From contig JAHUUM010000010.1 of assembly GCA_019218445.1 (NCBI GenBank), forward strand, positions 18,469 through 82,468: a stretch of 64,000 nt of DNA, read 5' to 3'. Positions 52,401 to 61,206 of the stretch are shown one piece after another. Numbering within the stretch: the stretch's first letter is position 1; each line of letters opens with the position of its first letter. Both the position numbers and the translations under genes were made by a program. This DNA comes from Weeksellaceae bacterium TAE3-ERU29 (lineage in GTDB: Bacteria > Bacteroidota > Bacteroidia > Flavobacteriales > Weeksellaceae). The notes below the pieces were generated by a model. That model had not been told where the DNA came from. It saw nothing but the letters and a program-made list of their open reading frames with translations, and did not search any database.

Positions 52401-53399
52401 ATGGATTTTTTTAAAGCATTATTTAGTTGGAAATTATGGTTAAATATATTGATAGGAGCTATTATTATTGTAGGGCTTTGGTTCTTTAGTTTTAATTGGT
52501 TGAATTCTTTTACTAATCACAATGTAGAGGTAAAAGTTCCTGATCTTTCTAAAATGAATATTCAACAAGCAATGGCTGAGTTGGAAAATTTAGGTTTGGA
52601 GTACTCTGTGGATAGTGTGAGATTTTCTGAAGATTATAAACCTTATGCTGTTTTAGATTATTATCCTATTGCCGGATCTGCCGTAAAACCGGGAAGAAAG
52701 ATTTTTATAAAGTCTAATCCTAGAACTTGGCAACCTGTGGAATTACCTAATTTAATAGATAAAAGTAAAAGATTGGCTTTTACTCAATTAACTATGAGAC
52801 ATTTTGTAGTGGGAGATACTATTTATGTAAAAGATCCTGCAAAAGATGCTGTGTTAAAAGTTTTGTATAACGGACAAGAAGTGGCTGCCGGAACGCTTTT
52901 ACCAAGAGGAAGTAGAGTAGATTTGGTATTAGGGAAAGGCTTTGATTTAGATGTTTCTGTACCTAATTTAGTAGGGCTTACTTTAGATGAGGCAAGAGCA
53001 ACAATTGCAGAAAACTTTTTTGAATTAGGAAATATAAACTTTTTAGGAGCAAGTAAAGATACACTTTCGGCAACAGTTGTTTATCAAGACCCACCTTTTG
53101 GTGATATTTATGATCAAGGTTTACCAATTTCTGTTTGGCTTTCTACGGATATGGTTTCTAATTTATCTAAACAAATAGATTCGTTGGATATTGTATTTAG
53201 AAGAAAAATGAAAAAAGAAGATTCGTTATATTACAAATCTATTCAAAAATCTAAAAATATAGATATTTCTAATTTACCGGAAGAGATTAGAAATCAAGTT
53301 AAAAACGATGATGCTGCAAGAAATAATTTGAATAAGCCTAAAAATAAAAAACAAACGAATAAACCAAAAATAGATACTACCGGAATAATTATAGATTAA
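52401..53399 (+). CDS. Membrane-anchored PASTA-domain protein
   Basis: A 332-residue protein. One N-terminal membrane helix (about 12-35) is followed by three PASTA domains: VKVPDLSKMNIQQAMAELEN (about 40-108), VELPNLIDKSKRLAFTQL (about 112-180) and VSVPNLVGLTLDEARATIAE (about 188-255). A charged Asn/Lys-rich tail follows. No kinase or penicillin-binding domain is attached, unlike PknB or PBP2x. PASTA domains bind peptidoglycan fragments or serve as spacers in wall proteins. It is coupled to rluD (3 bases) and divergent from ddl. In Bacteroidota this stand-alone form is common; its function is not settled. Confidence 0.85.
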   Translation: MDFFKALFSWKLWLNILIGAIIIVGLWFFSFNWLNSFTNHNVEVKVPDLSKMNIQQAMAELENLGLEYSVDSVRFSEDYKPYAVLDYYPIAGSAVKPGRKIFIKSNPRTWQPVELPNLIDKSKRLAFTQLTMRHFVVGDTIYVKDPAKDAVLKVLYNGQEVAAGTLLPRGSRVDLVLGKGFDLDVSVPNLVGLTLDEARATIAENFFELGNINFLGASKDTLSATVVYQDPPFGDIYDQGLPISVWLSTDMVSNLSKQIDSLDIVFRRKMKKEDSLYYKSIQKSKNIDISNLPEEIRNQVKNDDAARNNLNKPKNKKQTNKPKIDTTGIIID

Positions 53400-53402
53400 A
53401 AT

Positions 53403-54452
53403 ATGAGAGAATACGAAGACGCTCCGGAAGAGAACGAAGAAGATGAGTTGTACGAGCATTATCGGTTTAAAGCAGATAAAGGACAACAGCCCTTAAGAGT
53501 AGATAAATATTTAATGAATTTTATAGAGAATGCTACTCGAAATAAAATTCAACAAGCAGCAAAAGCAGGAAACATTTTAGTGAATGATGAGCCTGTAAAG
53601 CAAAATTATAAAGTAAAAGCAGGGGATGAAGTAAAAGTAGTTTTAAGTTATCCACCACGAGAAACCACTGTTATTCCGCAAGATATACCTATTGATATCG
53701 TTTATGAAGATGAGAGCGTAATCGTAGTGAATAAAGCACCGGGAATGGTAGTTCATCCCGGTCATGGAAATTATTCAGGAACTTTGGTAAATGCTTTAAA
53801 GTTTCATTTTGATAATCTTCCGTCCTTAGTTGCAGAGTTAGATCGTCCCGGTTTAGTGCATAGAATTGATAAGGATACAAGCGGACTTTTAGTAATTGCT
53901 AAGACTGAATACGCAATGGATCATCTGGCAAAGCAATTCTTTAATAGAACAACTCGTCGTTTATATGTAGCAATTGTTTGGGGGAATATAGAAGAAGACG
54001 AAGGTACAATTATCGGGAATATCGGAAGGCATCCGTCTAATAGAATGCAAATGACTGTTTTTGAAGATGGTTCGCAAGGAAAACATGCCGTAACTCATTT
54101 CAAAGTTTTAGAACGATTAGGTTATATAACCGTGGTTGAATGTAAATTGGAAACGGGAAGAACGCATCAAATTCGAGCACACATGAAACATATTGGGCAT
54201 ACTTTATTTAATGATGAACGATATGGCGGAAATGAGATTTTAAAAGGGACAACGTTTACTAAATATAAGCAATTTGTTCAGAATTGCTTTACTATTTGCC
54301 CAAGACAAACTTTACATGCCAGAACTTTAGGTTTTGAACATCCTGTAACAGGAGAACAACTCGATTTTGAATGTCCTGTCCCTGATGATATGACAAACTT
54401 AATTAAGAAATGGCGAGTATATTCTAATGCCACTTGGGAAGAAGAGGATTGA
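53403..54452 (+). CDS. rluD: Ribosomal large subunit pseudouridine synthase D-type
   Basis: Converts uridines of 23S rRNA to pseudouridine. The 349-residue protein has an acidic N-terminal tail, an S4 domain (LRVDKYLMNFIENATRNKIQ, residues ~30-95) and the RluA-family catalytic domain, with HRIDKDTSGLLVIAKTEYA near 155 holding the catalytic Asp (the RIDKDTSG motif). KLETGRTHQIRAHMKHIGH near 247 completes the active site. It directly follows the PASTA gene. RluA-type specificity is not fully resolved. Confidence 0.92.
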   Translation: MREYEDAPEENEEDELYEHYRFKADKGQQPLRVDKYLMNFIENATRNKIQQAAKAGNILVNDEPVKQNYKVKAGDEVKVVLSYPPRETTVIPQDIPIDIVYEDESVIVVNKAPGMVVHPGHGNYSGTLVNALKFHFDNLPSLVAELDRPGLVHRIDKDTSGLLVIAKTEYAMDHLAKQFFNRTTRRLYVAIVWGNIEEDEGTIIGNIGRHPSNRMQMTVFEDGSQGKHAVTHFKVLERLGYITVVECKLETGRTHQIRAHMKHIGHTLFNDERYGGNEILKGTTFTKYKQFVQNCFTICPRQTLHARTLGFEHPVTGEQLDFECPVPDDMTNLIKKWRVYSNATWEEED

Positions 54453-54543
54453 ATTTAGAAAATTAATGAACTGTTTTAATACCCATAAAAACACTTCTCT
54501 AAGAATACTATAATTATTATGGAGGTAAAGATAAAAAATCAAT

Positions 54544-54580
54544 AAAAAGCCGTCTTAATTAATTTTGAGACGGCTTCTTC
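54544..54580. terminator. Bidirectional terminator between rluD and the DUF2147 gene
   Basis: AAGCCGTCT pairs with AGACGGCTT around a 12-base loop, with T-rich sequence on the plus-strand side and an A run on the other. Confidence 0.75.
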
Positions 54581-54615
54581 TGTACAAATAATAAATGAAA
54601 AAATCAACTTATGAA

Positions 54616-55038
54616 TTAATCAGCTCGTTGCCATACTTGGGTTCTCCCTAAAAGAGAAAATCCAATAAATCCTCTAACCTTTAATTTATCTTTTCCGTCT
54701 AATTCTATTTTACAAGAATATTCTTTACCTGTATCAGGATCGGTAATTTTACCATCTTTCCAAACGTCTCCGTCTTTTTCTAATCCTTCAATTACATTAA
54801 GACCAATTAAAGGTTTATTTTTTTTATCTCCTTTACATTTAGTGCATTTTACATCCTGTTTATTAGGGTCGGTAATTTTTACTATTTTTCCGTATAACTT
54901 TCCATTAGATTCGTAGATTTCTACAAAAGAACGGGCTTTTCCTGTTTTGTCATCTATGGTTTTCCAAGTTCCTTTTACAGATTGTGAAAAAGAATAACAG
55001 GATAGAATAACAAATACAAATGCAAATAAATTTTTCAT
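54616..55038 (-). CDS. Secreted DUF2147 protein
   Basis: A 140-residue exported protein: signal peptide ends near CYSFSQ (residue 19). The DUF2147 fold is seen as GTWKTIDDKTGKARSFVEIY, YGKIVKITDP, then GLEKDGDVWKDGKITDPDTGKEY and a final LKVRGFIGFSLLGRTQVW. A Cys pair (KCTKCKG) sits in the middle, an extra often seen in this family. Its function is unknown; lipocalin-like binding of a small molecule is possible. Monocistronic by context. Confidence 0.85.
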   Translation of the reverse strand: MKNLFAFVFVILSCYSFSQSVKGTWKTIDDKTGKARSFVEIYESNGKLYGKIVKITDPNKQDVKCTKCKGDKKNKPLIGLNVIEGLEKDGDVWKDGKITDPDTGKEYSCKIELDGKDKLKVRGFIGFSLLGRTQVWQRAD

Positions 55039-55242
55039 AGCTTTTTAATATAGAAGCAAATATAAAATAAATAATTAACACAAACAACTTTTAAACTGAC
55101 ATTATTTCATAAGTATTTAATTTTCAGTGACTTTTTGTCTTGTTTTTAATGTGTTAATTTTATTTTTCAGGTAAAAATGGCATAAAATTAAATTGGTTTT
55201 AAATTTGTTTAGTACCCAATAAATTAGAAAATAAACAATAAA

Positions 55243-57834
55243 ATGGATATAAATAAATTTACAATAAAAGCACAGCAGGTTGTTCAAAAAGCACAACAAC
55301 TCGCTCAAGCTGTAGGCAATCAAGCCATAGAAACAGGACATTTAATGAAAGCTTTGTTGGTAGAGGATAATCAAGTAGTAGATTTTATTCTCAGAAAACA
55401 AAGCGTAAATGTAGAGTATGTAAGAAAAGAAGTAGATGAAATCATTAATTCTTATCCTAAAGTTACGGGAGGAAATTTACATTTATCTTCTATTTTAGGT
55501 AGAGTTTTAAATGATGCTTCCATAGAGGCTCAAAAAATGAAAGATGATTTTGTGAGTGTGGAACATTTGATTTTAGCACTTTCAAAATCAAGTGATAAAG
55601 TAGGGGAGTTGTTAAAATCTCAAGGGCTTTCTCATAAAGGAACTTTAGAAGTTTGTAAAGAACTTAGAAAAGGAGAAAGAGTAACTTCTCAGAGTGCGGA
55701 GGAAACATATAATTCACTTTCTAAATATGCTAAAAATTTAAATGATTTAGTAATAGAAGGTAAGTTAGACCCTGTGATTGGTAGAGATGAGGAAATTCGT
55801 AGAGTATTACAGATTTTATCACGTAGAACTAAAAACAATCCGATTTTAATTGGAGAGCCAGGAGTTGGTAAAACTGCAATTGCTGAGGGGTTGGCTCACA
55901 GAATTGTAAACGGTGATGTTCCCGAAAATTTGAAGAATAAAAAATTGTATTCTTTAGACATGGGAGCTTTGGTTGCCGGAGCAAAATACAAAGGTGAGTT
56001 TGAGGAAAGATTGAAATCCGTAGTGAAAGAGGTAACTAATTCAGAAGGAGAAATAATTCTTTTCATAGATGAAATCCATACGCTGGTAGGAGCCGGTGGT
56101 GGAGAAGGTGCAATGGACGCCGCAAATATCTTAAAACCTGCTTTGGCTCGTGGTGAGTTGCGTTCTATTGGGGCAACAACTTTGAATGAATATCAAAAAT
56201 ATTTTGAAAAAGATAAAGCCTTAGAACGTAGATTCCAGAAAGTTATGGTAGAAGAACCAAATGAAGAAGATGCGATTTCTATCTTGAGAGGAATTAAAGA
56301 AAAATATGAAGTTCACCATAAAATAAGAATTAAAGATGAGGCAATTATTGCGGCAGTAGAGCTTTCGGAAAGATATATTTCTGACAGATTTTTACCTGAT
56401 AAAGCCATAGATTTAATTGATGAAGCATCGTCTAAACTAAGAATGGAAATGAACTCTAAACCGGAAGATTTAGATGTTTTAGACCGAAAAATAATGCAAT
56501 TAGAAATTGAAATTGAAGCGATAAAACGTGAAAACGACGAGAAAAAATTAGCATTATTAAAACAAGAGTTATCTGAACTAAATGACAGCCGTTCTGAGTT
56601 GAATGCAGTTTGGCAATCAGAAAAAGGTTTAGCAGAAGGCATACAAGAATCTCGTAAAAAAATAGAAGAGTATAAGTTAGAAGCTGAACAGGCAGAACGT
56701 ATAGGTGATTACGGAAAGGTAGCTGAAATAAGATACGGAAAAATTAAAGAAGAAGAGGCTAAATTAACTGAGTTGGAAAAATCTTTCTCTGAGCAAGGAA
56801 CAAAAATGATAAAAGAGGAAGTAGACAGAGAAGATATTGCAGAAGTTGTTGCCCGCTGGACTGGTATTCCGGTAACTAAAATGATGCAGTCTGAAAGAGA
56901 AAAGTTATTAAACCTTGAAGCAGAATTGCATAAAAGAGTAATTGGGCAAGAAGAGGCGATAGCTGCAGTATCAGATGCTATACGAAGAAACAGAGCGGGA
57001 TTAAGCGATGAACGAAAACCAATAGGTTCATTCTTATTCTTAGGTTCTACCGGAGTTGGTAAAACTGAGTTGGCAAAAGCCTTGGCAGAATATCTATTTG
57101 ACAACGAGGATAATATGACGCGTATAGATATGAGTGAATATCAGGAACGTCATGCCGTAAGTAGATTGGTAGGAGCGCCTCCGGGTTATGTAGGATATGA
57201 TGAGGGTGGACAGCTTACTGAGGCGGTTCGTAGAAGACCATATTCTGTGGTATTGTTAGACGAGATAGAAAAAGCTCATCCAGATGCGTTTAATATTTTG
57301 TTACAAGTTTTAGACGATGGTCGATTAACAGATAATAAAGGTAGAACGGTAAACTTTAAAAATACAATCGTGATTATGACCTCTAATATGGGTTCTCATA
57401 TTATTCAAGAGAATTTAGCCGATTTAGAGAATAAAGACGAAGAAGCTGTTTTAGAAACCACTAAAAATGAAGTGTTTGGTTTGTTAAAACAAAGTTTTAA
57501 ACCTGAGTTTTTGAATCGTATAGATGAAACTATATTGTTTAAACCTTTAAAAAGAGAAGAAATTAGAGAAATTGTTGAATTACAAATAAAATCTTTGTCT
57601 AAGTTATTGGCGAAAAGAGAAATTGTATTAGATACAACAACAGAGGCAATAGATTATTTATCAAGAATAGGATACGACCCTCAATTTGGGGCAAGACCAA
57701 TAAAAAGAGCTATTCAACAAGAAGTATTGAATCAATTGTCCAGAGAAATATTAGCGGGTAAAATCCATGATAACTCTGTAGTTTTAATTGATTACTTTGA
57801 AGATAGTGGACTTGTATTCAGAACAAAAGAATAA
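55243..57834 (+). CDS. clpB: ATP-dependent disaggregase ClpB
   Basis: A Hsp104-type chaperone that pulls proteins from aggregates with DnaK. The 863-residue protein has the usual order: N-terminal repeat domain (1-145), first AAA domain with [13 protein letters not shown] near 206 and [15 protein letters not shown] near 275, the coiled-coil middle domain (about 400-530), and the second AAA domain with [16 protein letters not shown] near 605, [22 protein letters not shown] and [12 protein letters not shown]. No ClpP-binding IGF/L loop is apparent, which supports ClpB over ClpA/C. A terminator follows. Confidence 0.97.
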   Translation: MDINKFTIKAQQVVQKAQQLAQAVGNQAIETGHLMKALLVEDNQVVDFILRKQSVNVEYVRKEVDEIINSYPKVTGGNLHLSSILGRVLNDASIEAQKMKDDFVSVEHLILALSKSSDKVGELLKSQGLSHKGTLEVCKELRKGERVTSQSAEETYNSLSKYAKNLNDLVIEGKLDPVIGRDEEIRRVLQILSRRTKNNPILIGEPGVGKTAIAEGLAHRIVNGDVPENLKNKKLYSLDMGALVAGAKYKGEFEERLKSVVKEVTNSEGEIILFIDEIHTLVGAGGGEGAMDAANILKPALARGELRSIGATTLNEYQKYFEKDKALERRFQKVMVEEPNEEDAISILRGIKEKYEVHHKIRIKDEAIIAAVELSERYISDRFLPDKAIDLIDEASSKLRMEMNSKPEDLDVLDRKIMQLEIEIEAIKRENDEKKLALLKQELSELNDSRSELNAVWQSEKGLAEGIQESRKKIEEYKLEAEQAERIGDYGKVAEIRYGKIKEEEAKLTELEKSFSEQGTKMIKEEVDREDIAEVVARWTGIPVTKMMQSEREKLLNLEAELHKRVIGQEEAIAAVSDAIRRNRAGLSDERKPIGSFLFLGSTGVGKTELAKALAEYLFDNEDNMTRIDMSEYQERHAVSRLVGAPPGYVGYDEGGQLTEAVRRRPYSVVLLDEIEKAHPDAFNILLQVLDDGRLTDNKGRTVNFKNTIVIMTSNMGSHIIQENLADLENKDEEAVLETTKNEVFGLLKQSFKPEFLNRIDETILFKPLKREEIREIVELQIKSLSKLLAKREIVLDTTTEAIDYLSRIGYDPQFGARPIKRAIQQEVLNQLSREILAGKIHDNSVVLIDYFEDSGLVFRTKE

Positions 57835-57873
57835 TAATTGATTTTTTTCATATAGCTTAATTTTTATAAAGAG

Positions 57874-57906
57874 TAAGCCTTTCCAAATCGGAAAGGCTTT
57901 CTTATG
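57874..57906. terminator. Bidirectional terminator between clpB and transketolase
   Basis: AAGCCTTTCC pairs with GGAAAGGCTT around a five-base loop, with a T run on the plus-strand side. Confidence 0.8.
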
Positions 57907-57925
57907 TTTTAATGAATTGATAAGA

Positions 57926-58876
57926 TTATTTTCTATCAATTACTTTTTTAACTTTTTCTACAATAGCAGAACTGTCAATTTTATATTTTTTCAGTAATTC
58001 CATTGGAGTTGCACTTTCCCCAAATGTATCATTAACTGCAACAAATTCCTGAGGGACAGGATTGTTCAATGCCAATGTACGAGCAACTGATTCTCCCAAT
58101 CCGCCTAAAATATTATGTTCTTCGGCGGTTACCACACAACCTGTTTTAGCAACTGAATTTAAAATAATTTCTTCATCCAAAGGTTTTATGGTATGAATAT
58201 TAATTACTTCTGCGGAAATTCCTTGTTTCTCTAATTCGTCTTGAGCTACAATCGCTTCCCAAACTAAATGCCCTGTTGCTACAATTGTAACATCAGAACC
58301 TTCAATCATTAATTTACCTTTTCCGATTTCAAATTTATCATCCGCTTTAGTGAAAATAGGCCAGCTTGGACGTCCGAATCTTAAATAAACCGGACCGTCA
58401 AATTCTGCTGCGGCAATAGTTGCTGCTTTAGTTTCATTATAGTCACACGGACAAATAACTGTCATTCCCGGTAGCATTTTCATCATTCCGATATCTTCTA
58501 AAACTTGGTGAGTTGCACCATCTTCACCCAAAGTTAAACCAGCGTGAGAAGCAGCAATTTTCACATTTTTATTAGAATATGCCACAGATTGACGGATTTG
58601 GTCATACACTCGGCTGGTAGAGAAATTAGCAAAAGTTCCTGTAAACGGAATTTTTCCTCCAATGGCTAAACCGGCAGCAATCCCAATCATATTAGCCTCA
58701 GCAATTCCAATTTGGAAAAATCTTTCAGGAAACTCTTTTTTGAAAGCATCCATTTTTAAAGAGCCTGTAAGGTCGGCAGTTAAAGCTACTACATTTTCAT
58801 TCTTTTTTGCAGCCTCTAATAAGCCATCACCAAATCCTGAACGTGTATCTTTTTTTTCTGTATATGTAAATTTCAT
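57926..58876 (-). CDS. Transketolase, C-terminal subunit
   Basis: One half of a split transketolase, 316 residues, with the pyrimidine-binding domain (DLTGSLKMDAFKKEFPERFFQIGIAEANMIGIAAG, described here by its positions 35-70, with the catalytic Glu at about 59) and the C-terminal transketolase domain from about 190 (IVATGHLVWEAI, TAEEHNILGGLG). The thiamine-diphosphate-binding half is the adjacent upstream gene, 12 bases away. Split forms are common in archaea, Firmicutes and some Bacteroidota. Role: pentose phosphate pathway. A dihydroxyacetone-type or DXS-like enzyme is less likely. Confidence 0.92.
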   Translation of the reverse strand: MKFTYTEKKDTRSGFGDGLLEAAKKNENVVALTADLTGSLKMDAFKKEFPERFFQIGIAEANMIGIAAGLAIGGKIPFTGTFANFSTSRVYDQIRQSVAYSNKNVKIAASHAGLTLGEDGATHQVLEDIGMMKMLPGMTVICPCDYNETKAATIAAAEFDGPVYLRFGRPSWPIFTKADDKFEIGKGKLMIEGSDVTIVATGHLVWEAIVAQDELEKQGISAEVINIHTIKPLDEEIILNSVAKTGCVVTAEEHNILGGLGESVARTLALNNPVPQEFVAVNDTFGESATPMELLKKYKIDSSAIVEKVKKVIDRK

Positions 58877-58888
58877 AATATTTAAAGT

Positions 58889-59737
58889 TTAGTAATCGCT
58901 TAATTCTTCTAATAAATTCTGTTGTAATGCTCTCTCTAATTCATCATCATTTGGTGCTTTTCCATGCCAAGCATGAGTTCCCATCATGAAATCTACACCA
59001 TTTCCCATTTCTGTATGTAAAAGAATAGCGATTGGTTTTCCTTTTCCGGTCTTAGTTTTAGCCTCATTTAGTCCGTTTAAAATAGATTCAATATCATTAC
59101 CTTTATCTATTTCTAAAACTTCCCATTCAAAAGCCTCTAATTTAGCTCTTAAATCGCCTAAACTAAGTACATCATCTGTATCACCGTCAATTTGTCTTCC
59201 GTTGTAGTCTATCGTTGCAATTATATTATCTACTTTTTTAGCTCCGGCATACATTAAAGCCTCCCAAATCTGACCTTCTTGTAACTCTCCGTCACCATGT
59301 AAAGTATAAACAAGATGAGAATCATTATTTAATTTTTTGCTTAAAGCAGCACCTATCGCAACAGAAAGTCCTTGTCCCAGAGAGCCTGAAGCTACACGTA
59401 TTCCCGGTAAACCTTCGTGTGTGGTAGGGTGACCTTGTAAGCGAGTTCCTAATTTTCTGAAAGTGGCTAATTCAGAAACAGGAAAGAAACCGTTTCTTGC
59501 TAAGACACTATAAAAAACAGGAGAAATATGCCCATTAGATAAAAAGAATAAATCTTCGTTTTTACCTTCCATTTTAAAATCTGTGCTATATTCCATGATT
59601 TCGCCGTAAAGAGAAACAAGGAACTCGGAACAACCTAAAGAACCTCCGGGATGTCCACTGTTTACTCCGTGTACCATACGGAGAATATCTCTACGGACTT
59701 GTTTAGTTAAATTTTCTAACTTTTTAATATCAGCCAT
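58889..59737 (-). CDS. Transketolase, N-terminal subunit
   Basis: The thiamine-diphosphate half of the split transketolase, 282 residues. It has VNSGHPGGSLGCSEFL near 25, GHISPVFYSVLARNG near 70, ASGSLGQGLSVAIGAALS near 117 and the ThDP-binding motif GDGELQEGQIWEALMYAG near 148 through DYNGRQIDG, with GNGVDFMMG and WHGKAPND at the end. All ThDP and metal ligands (GDG...N) are present. It precedes and is coupled with the C-terminal half; both subunits form the active enzyme. Confidence 0.94.
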   Translation of the reverse strand: MADIKKLENLTKQVRRDILRMVHGVNSGHPGGSLGCSEFLVSLYGEIMEYSTDFKMEGKNEDLFFLSNGHISPVFYSVLARNGFFPVSELATFRKLGTRLQGHPTTHEGLPGIRVASGSLGQGLSVAIGAALSKKLNNDSHLVYTLHGDGELQEGQIWEALMYAGAKKVDNIIATIDYNGRQIDGDTDDVLSLGDLRAKLEAFEWEVLEIDKGNDIESILNGLNEAKTKTGKGKPIAILLHTEMGNGVDFMMGTHAWHGKAPNDDELERALQQNLLEELSDY

Positions 59738-59837
59738 TTTTTCAAATTTTTGTAAAAGTAACGATTTTTAATCAAAAAAATAAAACCTTTTGATAATTGA
59801 AATAAAACCTTAAGGTAGAAAATATTAAAAATTCTTT

Positions 59838-59864
59838 TTGGTTTAAAAATAATCCCTATATTTG
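59838..59864 (+). promoter_or_regulatory. Promoter of AC-repeat leader 2
   Basis: TATATTTG at 59857-59864 is a perfect -7 box. TTG at 59838-59840 is the likely -33 box with 16 bases between, slightly shorter than usual. CGTTATCA follows, as in leader 1. Confidence 0.7.
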
Positions 59865-59948
59865 TCACGTTATCAGAACAGAAATGACCAGCACACCACA
59901 AAATATAAACTTTAACATTTTAGATTTGCACAATTCAAGAAATAGTGT

Positions 59949-59983
<35 letters not shown>

Positions 59984-60058
59984 AATTATGCGTGTGCGTT
60001 AGTTTATAGAAAATTTTCAAAAAACACAAATAAGCTAAAATTAAATTTAGCTCTAAAA

Positions 60059-60099
60059 AAAAGCCGTATTTCCCTTTTACAGGGAGATACGGCTTTTTT
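60059..60099 (+). terminator. First intrinsic terminator in leader 2
   Basis: AAGCCGTAT pairs with ATACGGCTT, with TCCC/GGGA stacked inside, followed by T6. The stem sequence is unlike that of the matching terminator in leader 1. Confidence 0.85.
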
Positions 60100-60212
60100 C
60101 ATGTTTTTTATTTTGGGATTAACTTCTCAAGAGTTTAAAAATAACATTTGTCTTTCCAGTTCATCAACCGAGTTAAGTTTTAAAGTAAACTGTTTCTTAT
60201 ACTCGGTTGCCT

Positions 60213-60256
60213 GCCTGTTCCTCTTTGTGTGTGTTGGGGGAGCAGGCTCTTTTTTT
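60213..60256 (+). terminator. Second intrinsic terminator in leader 2, with GU-repeat loop
   Basis: GCCTGTTCCTCT (60213-60224) pairs with GGGGGAGCAGGC (60236-60247) around the loop TTGTGTGTGTT at 60225-60235, then a T-rich tail. The 11-base loop is identical to that at 46323-46333. Confidence 0.85.
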
Positions 60257-60293
60257 AAAATAAAAATTAACAATGAAAAATTAAAAAATATAG

Positions 60294-60545
60294 CGTGCGT
60301 CATTGCGAGTTTACGAAGCAATCTCTTTATGCGTACAATGCTGAAACAAGGTTGGCATGACAGCAACGATGAGAAAGCACGCAGTGTCACCCTGAACTTG
60401 TTTCAGGGTCTCATAATAAAAATAAATAGAGTCAAAACACATGTCATTGCGAGAGCTTGCTCGTGGCAATCCCTAACAAATCTATTCAGAGCTTGCTTTA
60501 TTCTTCGCAATGACTTGAAAACAAAAGAAACAATTAAAAACTAAA
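60294..60545. repeat. Cluster of dispersed intergenic repeats (families A and B)
   Basis: Family A is the CATTGCGAG type: a partial copy at 60300-60332 (CATTGCGAGTTTACGAAGCA) and a full palindromic copy at 60440-60516 (GTCATTGCGAGAGCTTGCTC... ending CGCAATGAC). A closely related full copy lies at 63890-63965. Family B (GTCACCCTGAACTTGTTTC) is at 60385-60412 with its left arm near 60341-60361, and matches the element at 16170-16241. They are probably hairpin-forming interspersed repeats. Confidence 0.75.
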
Positions 60546-60571
60546 TATTAACAATTAAAAATTAAAGAATT

Positions 60572-61183
60572 ATGAAACGAGTATTTACAACGTTAGCAAT
60601 TGTCTTAGCCGGTGTAACATTTGCACAGGTAGGCATTAACACAGAAAACAATGGAGACATAGCACCTGATGCAGTATTTCATGTAAAAAACAAAACAGGA
60701 GAAAAGAAAGGCGTAGTATTACCGTCAGTATCATTAAACAGTAGAACCGAAGCATTAAACGGAAGTGCAAATACAGCAGGACTGTTAGTATGGAATGACG
60801 GAAACGGAAGTGTAACCCCTGCAGGTTATTACTATTGGAATGGAACATCATGGGCAAAAGTAGGAAATGCAATAGGAGCTGTTTATGAAAAGGTAAGAGT
60901 ATTTAGAGGAGATACTTTTGCACCTACAGACTTTCAAAAAGATGATCATGTAATTGCATTTACAAAAGTAACACAAGTTACTTTACCAAGTGCCGAAGAG
61001 AATAAAACTAGAACATTATGTCTCAGAAACTCTACAACCGCACCTTTTGGTCCCGGAGCAGAACCCTTGTCTGTATATAATGTAGTTGCAGATGCAAAAA
61101 CTATTAATCCGGGCTTTACCAGATGTTATACTTCTTTTATAGATACAGACAACCAATGGTATTGGATATCAAGTTCTTTATAA
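60572..61183 (+). CDS. Small secreted surface protein, module 2 (paralogue of 46426-47055)
   Basis: A 203-residue protein with a signal peptide ending GVTFAQ (residue 19). The mature part starts VGINTENNGDIAPDAVFHVK, then a GVVLPSVSLNSRTEAL segment, AGYYYWNGTSWAKVGNA, and a C-terminal beta domain ending DTDNQWYWISSSL. The order of parts matches the paralogue in module 1 (segment with V-L-P/L-I-P, then an aromatic W-x-K-V-G end of the first domain), but most residues differ. Coupled to the large gene 23 bases downstream. No enzyme motif. Likely a surface component or partner of the large protein. Confidence 0.65.
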   Translation: MKRVFTTLAIVLAGVTFAQVGINTENNGDIAPDAVFHVKNKTGEKKGVVLPSVSLNSRTEALNGSANTAGLLVWNDGNGSVTPAGYYYWNGTSWAKVGNAIGAVYEKVRVFRGDTFAPTDFQKDDHVIAFTKVTQVTLPSAEENKTRTLCLRNSTTAPFGPGAEPLSVYNVVADAKTINPGFTRCYTSFIDTDNQWYWISSSL

Positions 61184-61206
61184 TTAATCATTAAAATAAA
61201 ATCAAA

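Noticed and set aside
55117..55341. 74-codon open frame opposite the clpB start
   Set aside because: It overlaps clpB on the other strand and is rich in Phe/Leu/Cys as expected of antisense AT-rich DNA.
56313..57104. Open frames of 109 and 131 codons antisense to clpB
   Set aside because: Serine- and alanine-rich antisense shadows of the conserved ClpB sequence with no start context of their own.
59716..59901. 61-codon open frame on the minus strand over promoter of leader 2
   Set aside because: It overlaps the transketolase start and the promoter; the composition is that of random AT-rich DNA.
60101..60544. 147-codon open frame before module 2
   Set aside because: It runs through terminator 2 and the dispersed palindromic repeats; the translation follows the repeats and is not conserved in module 1.
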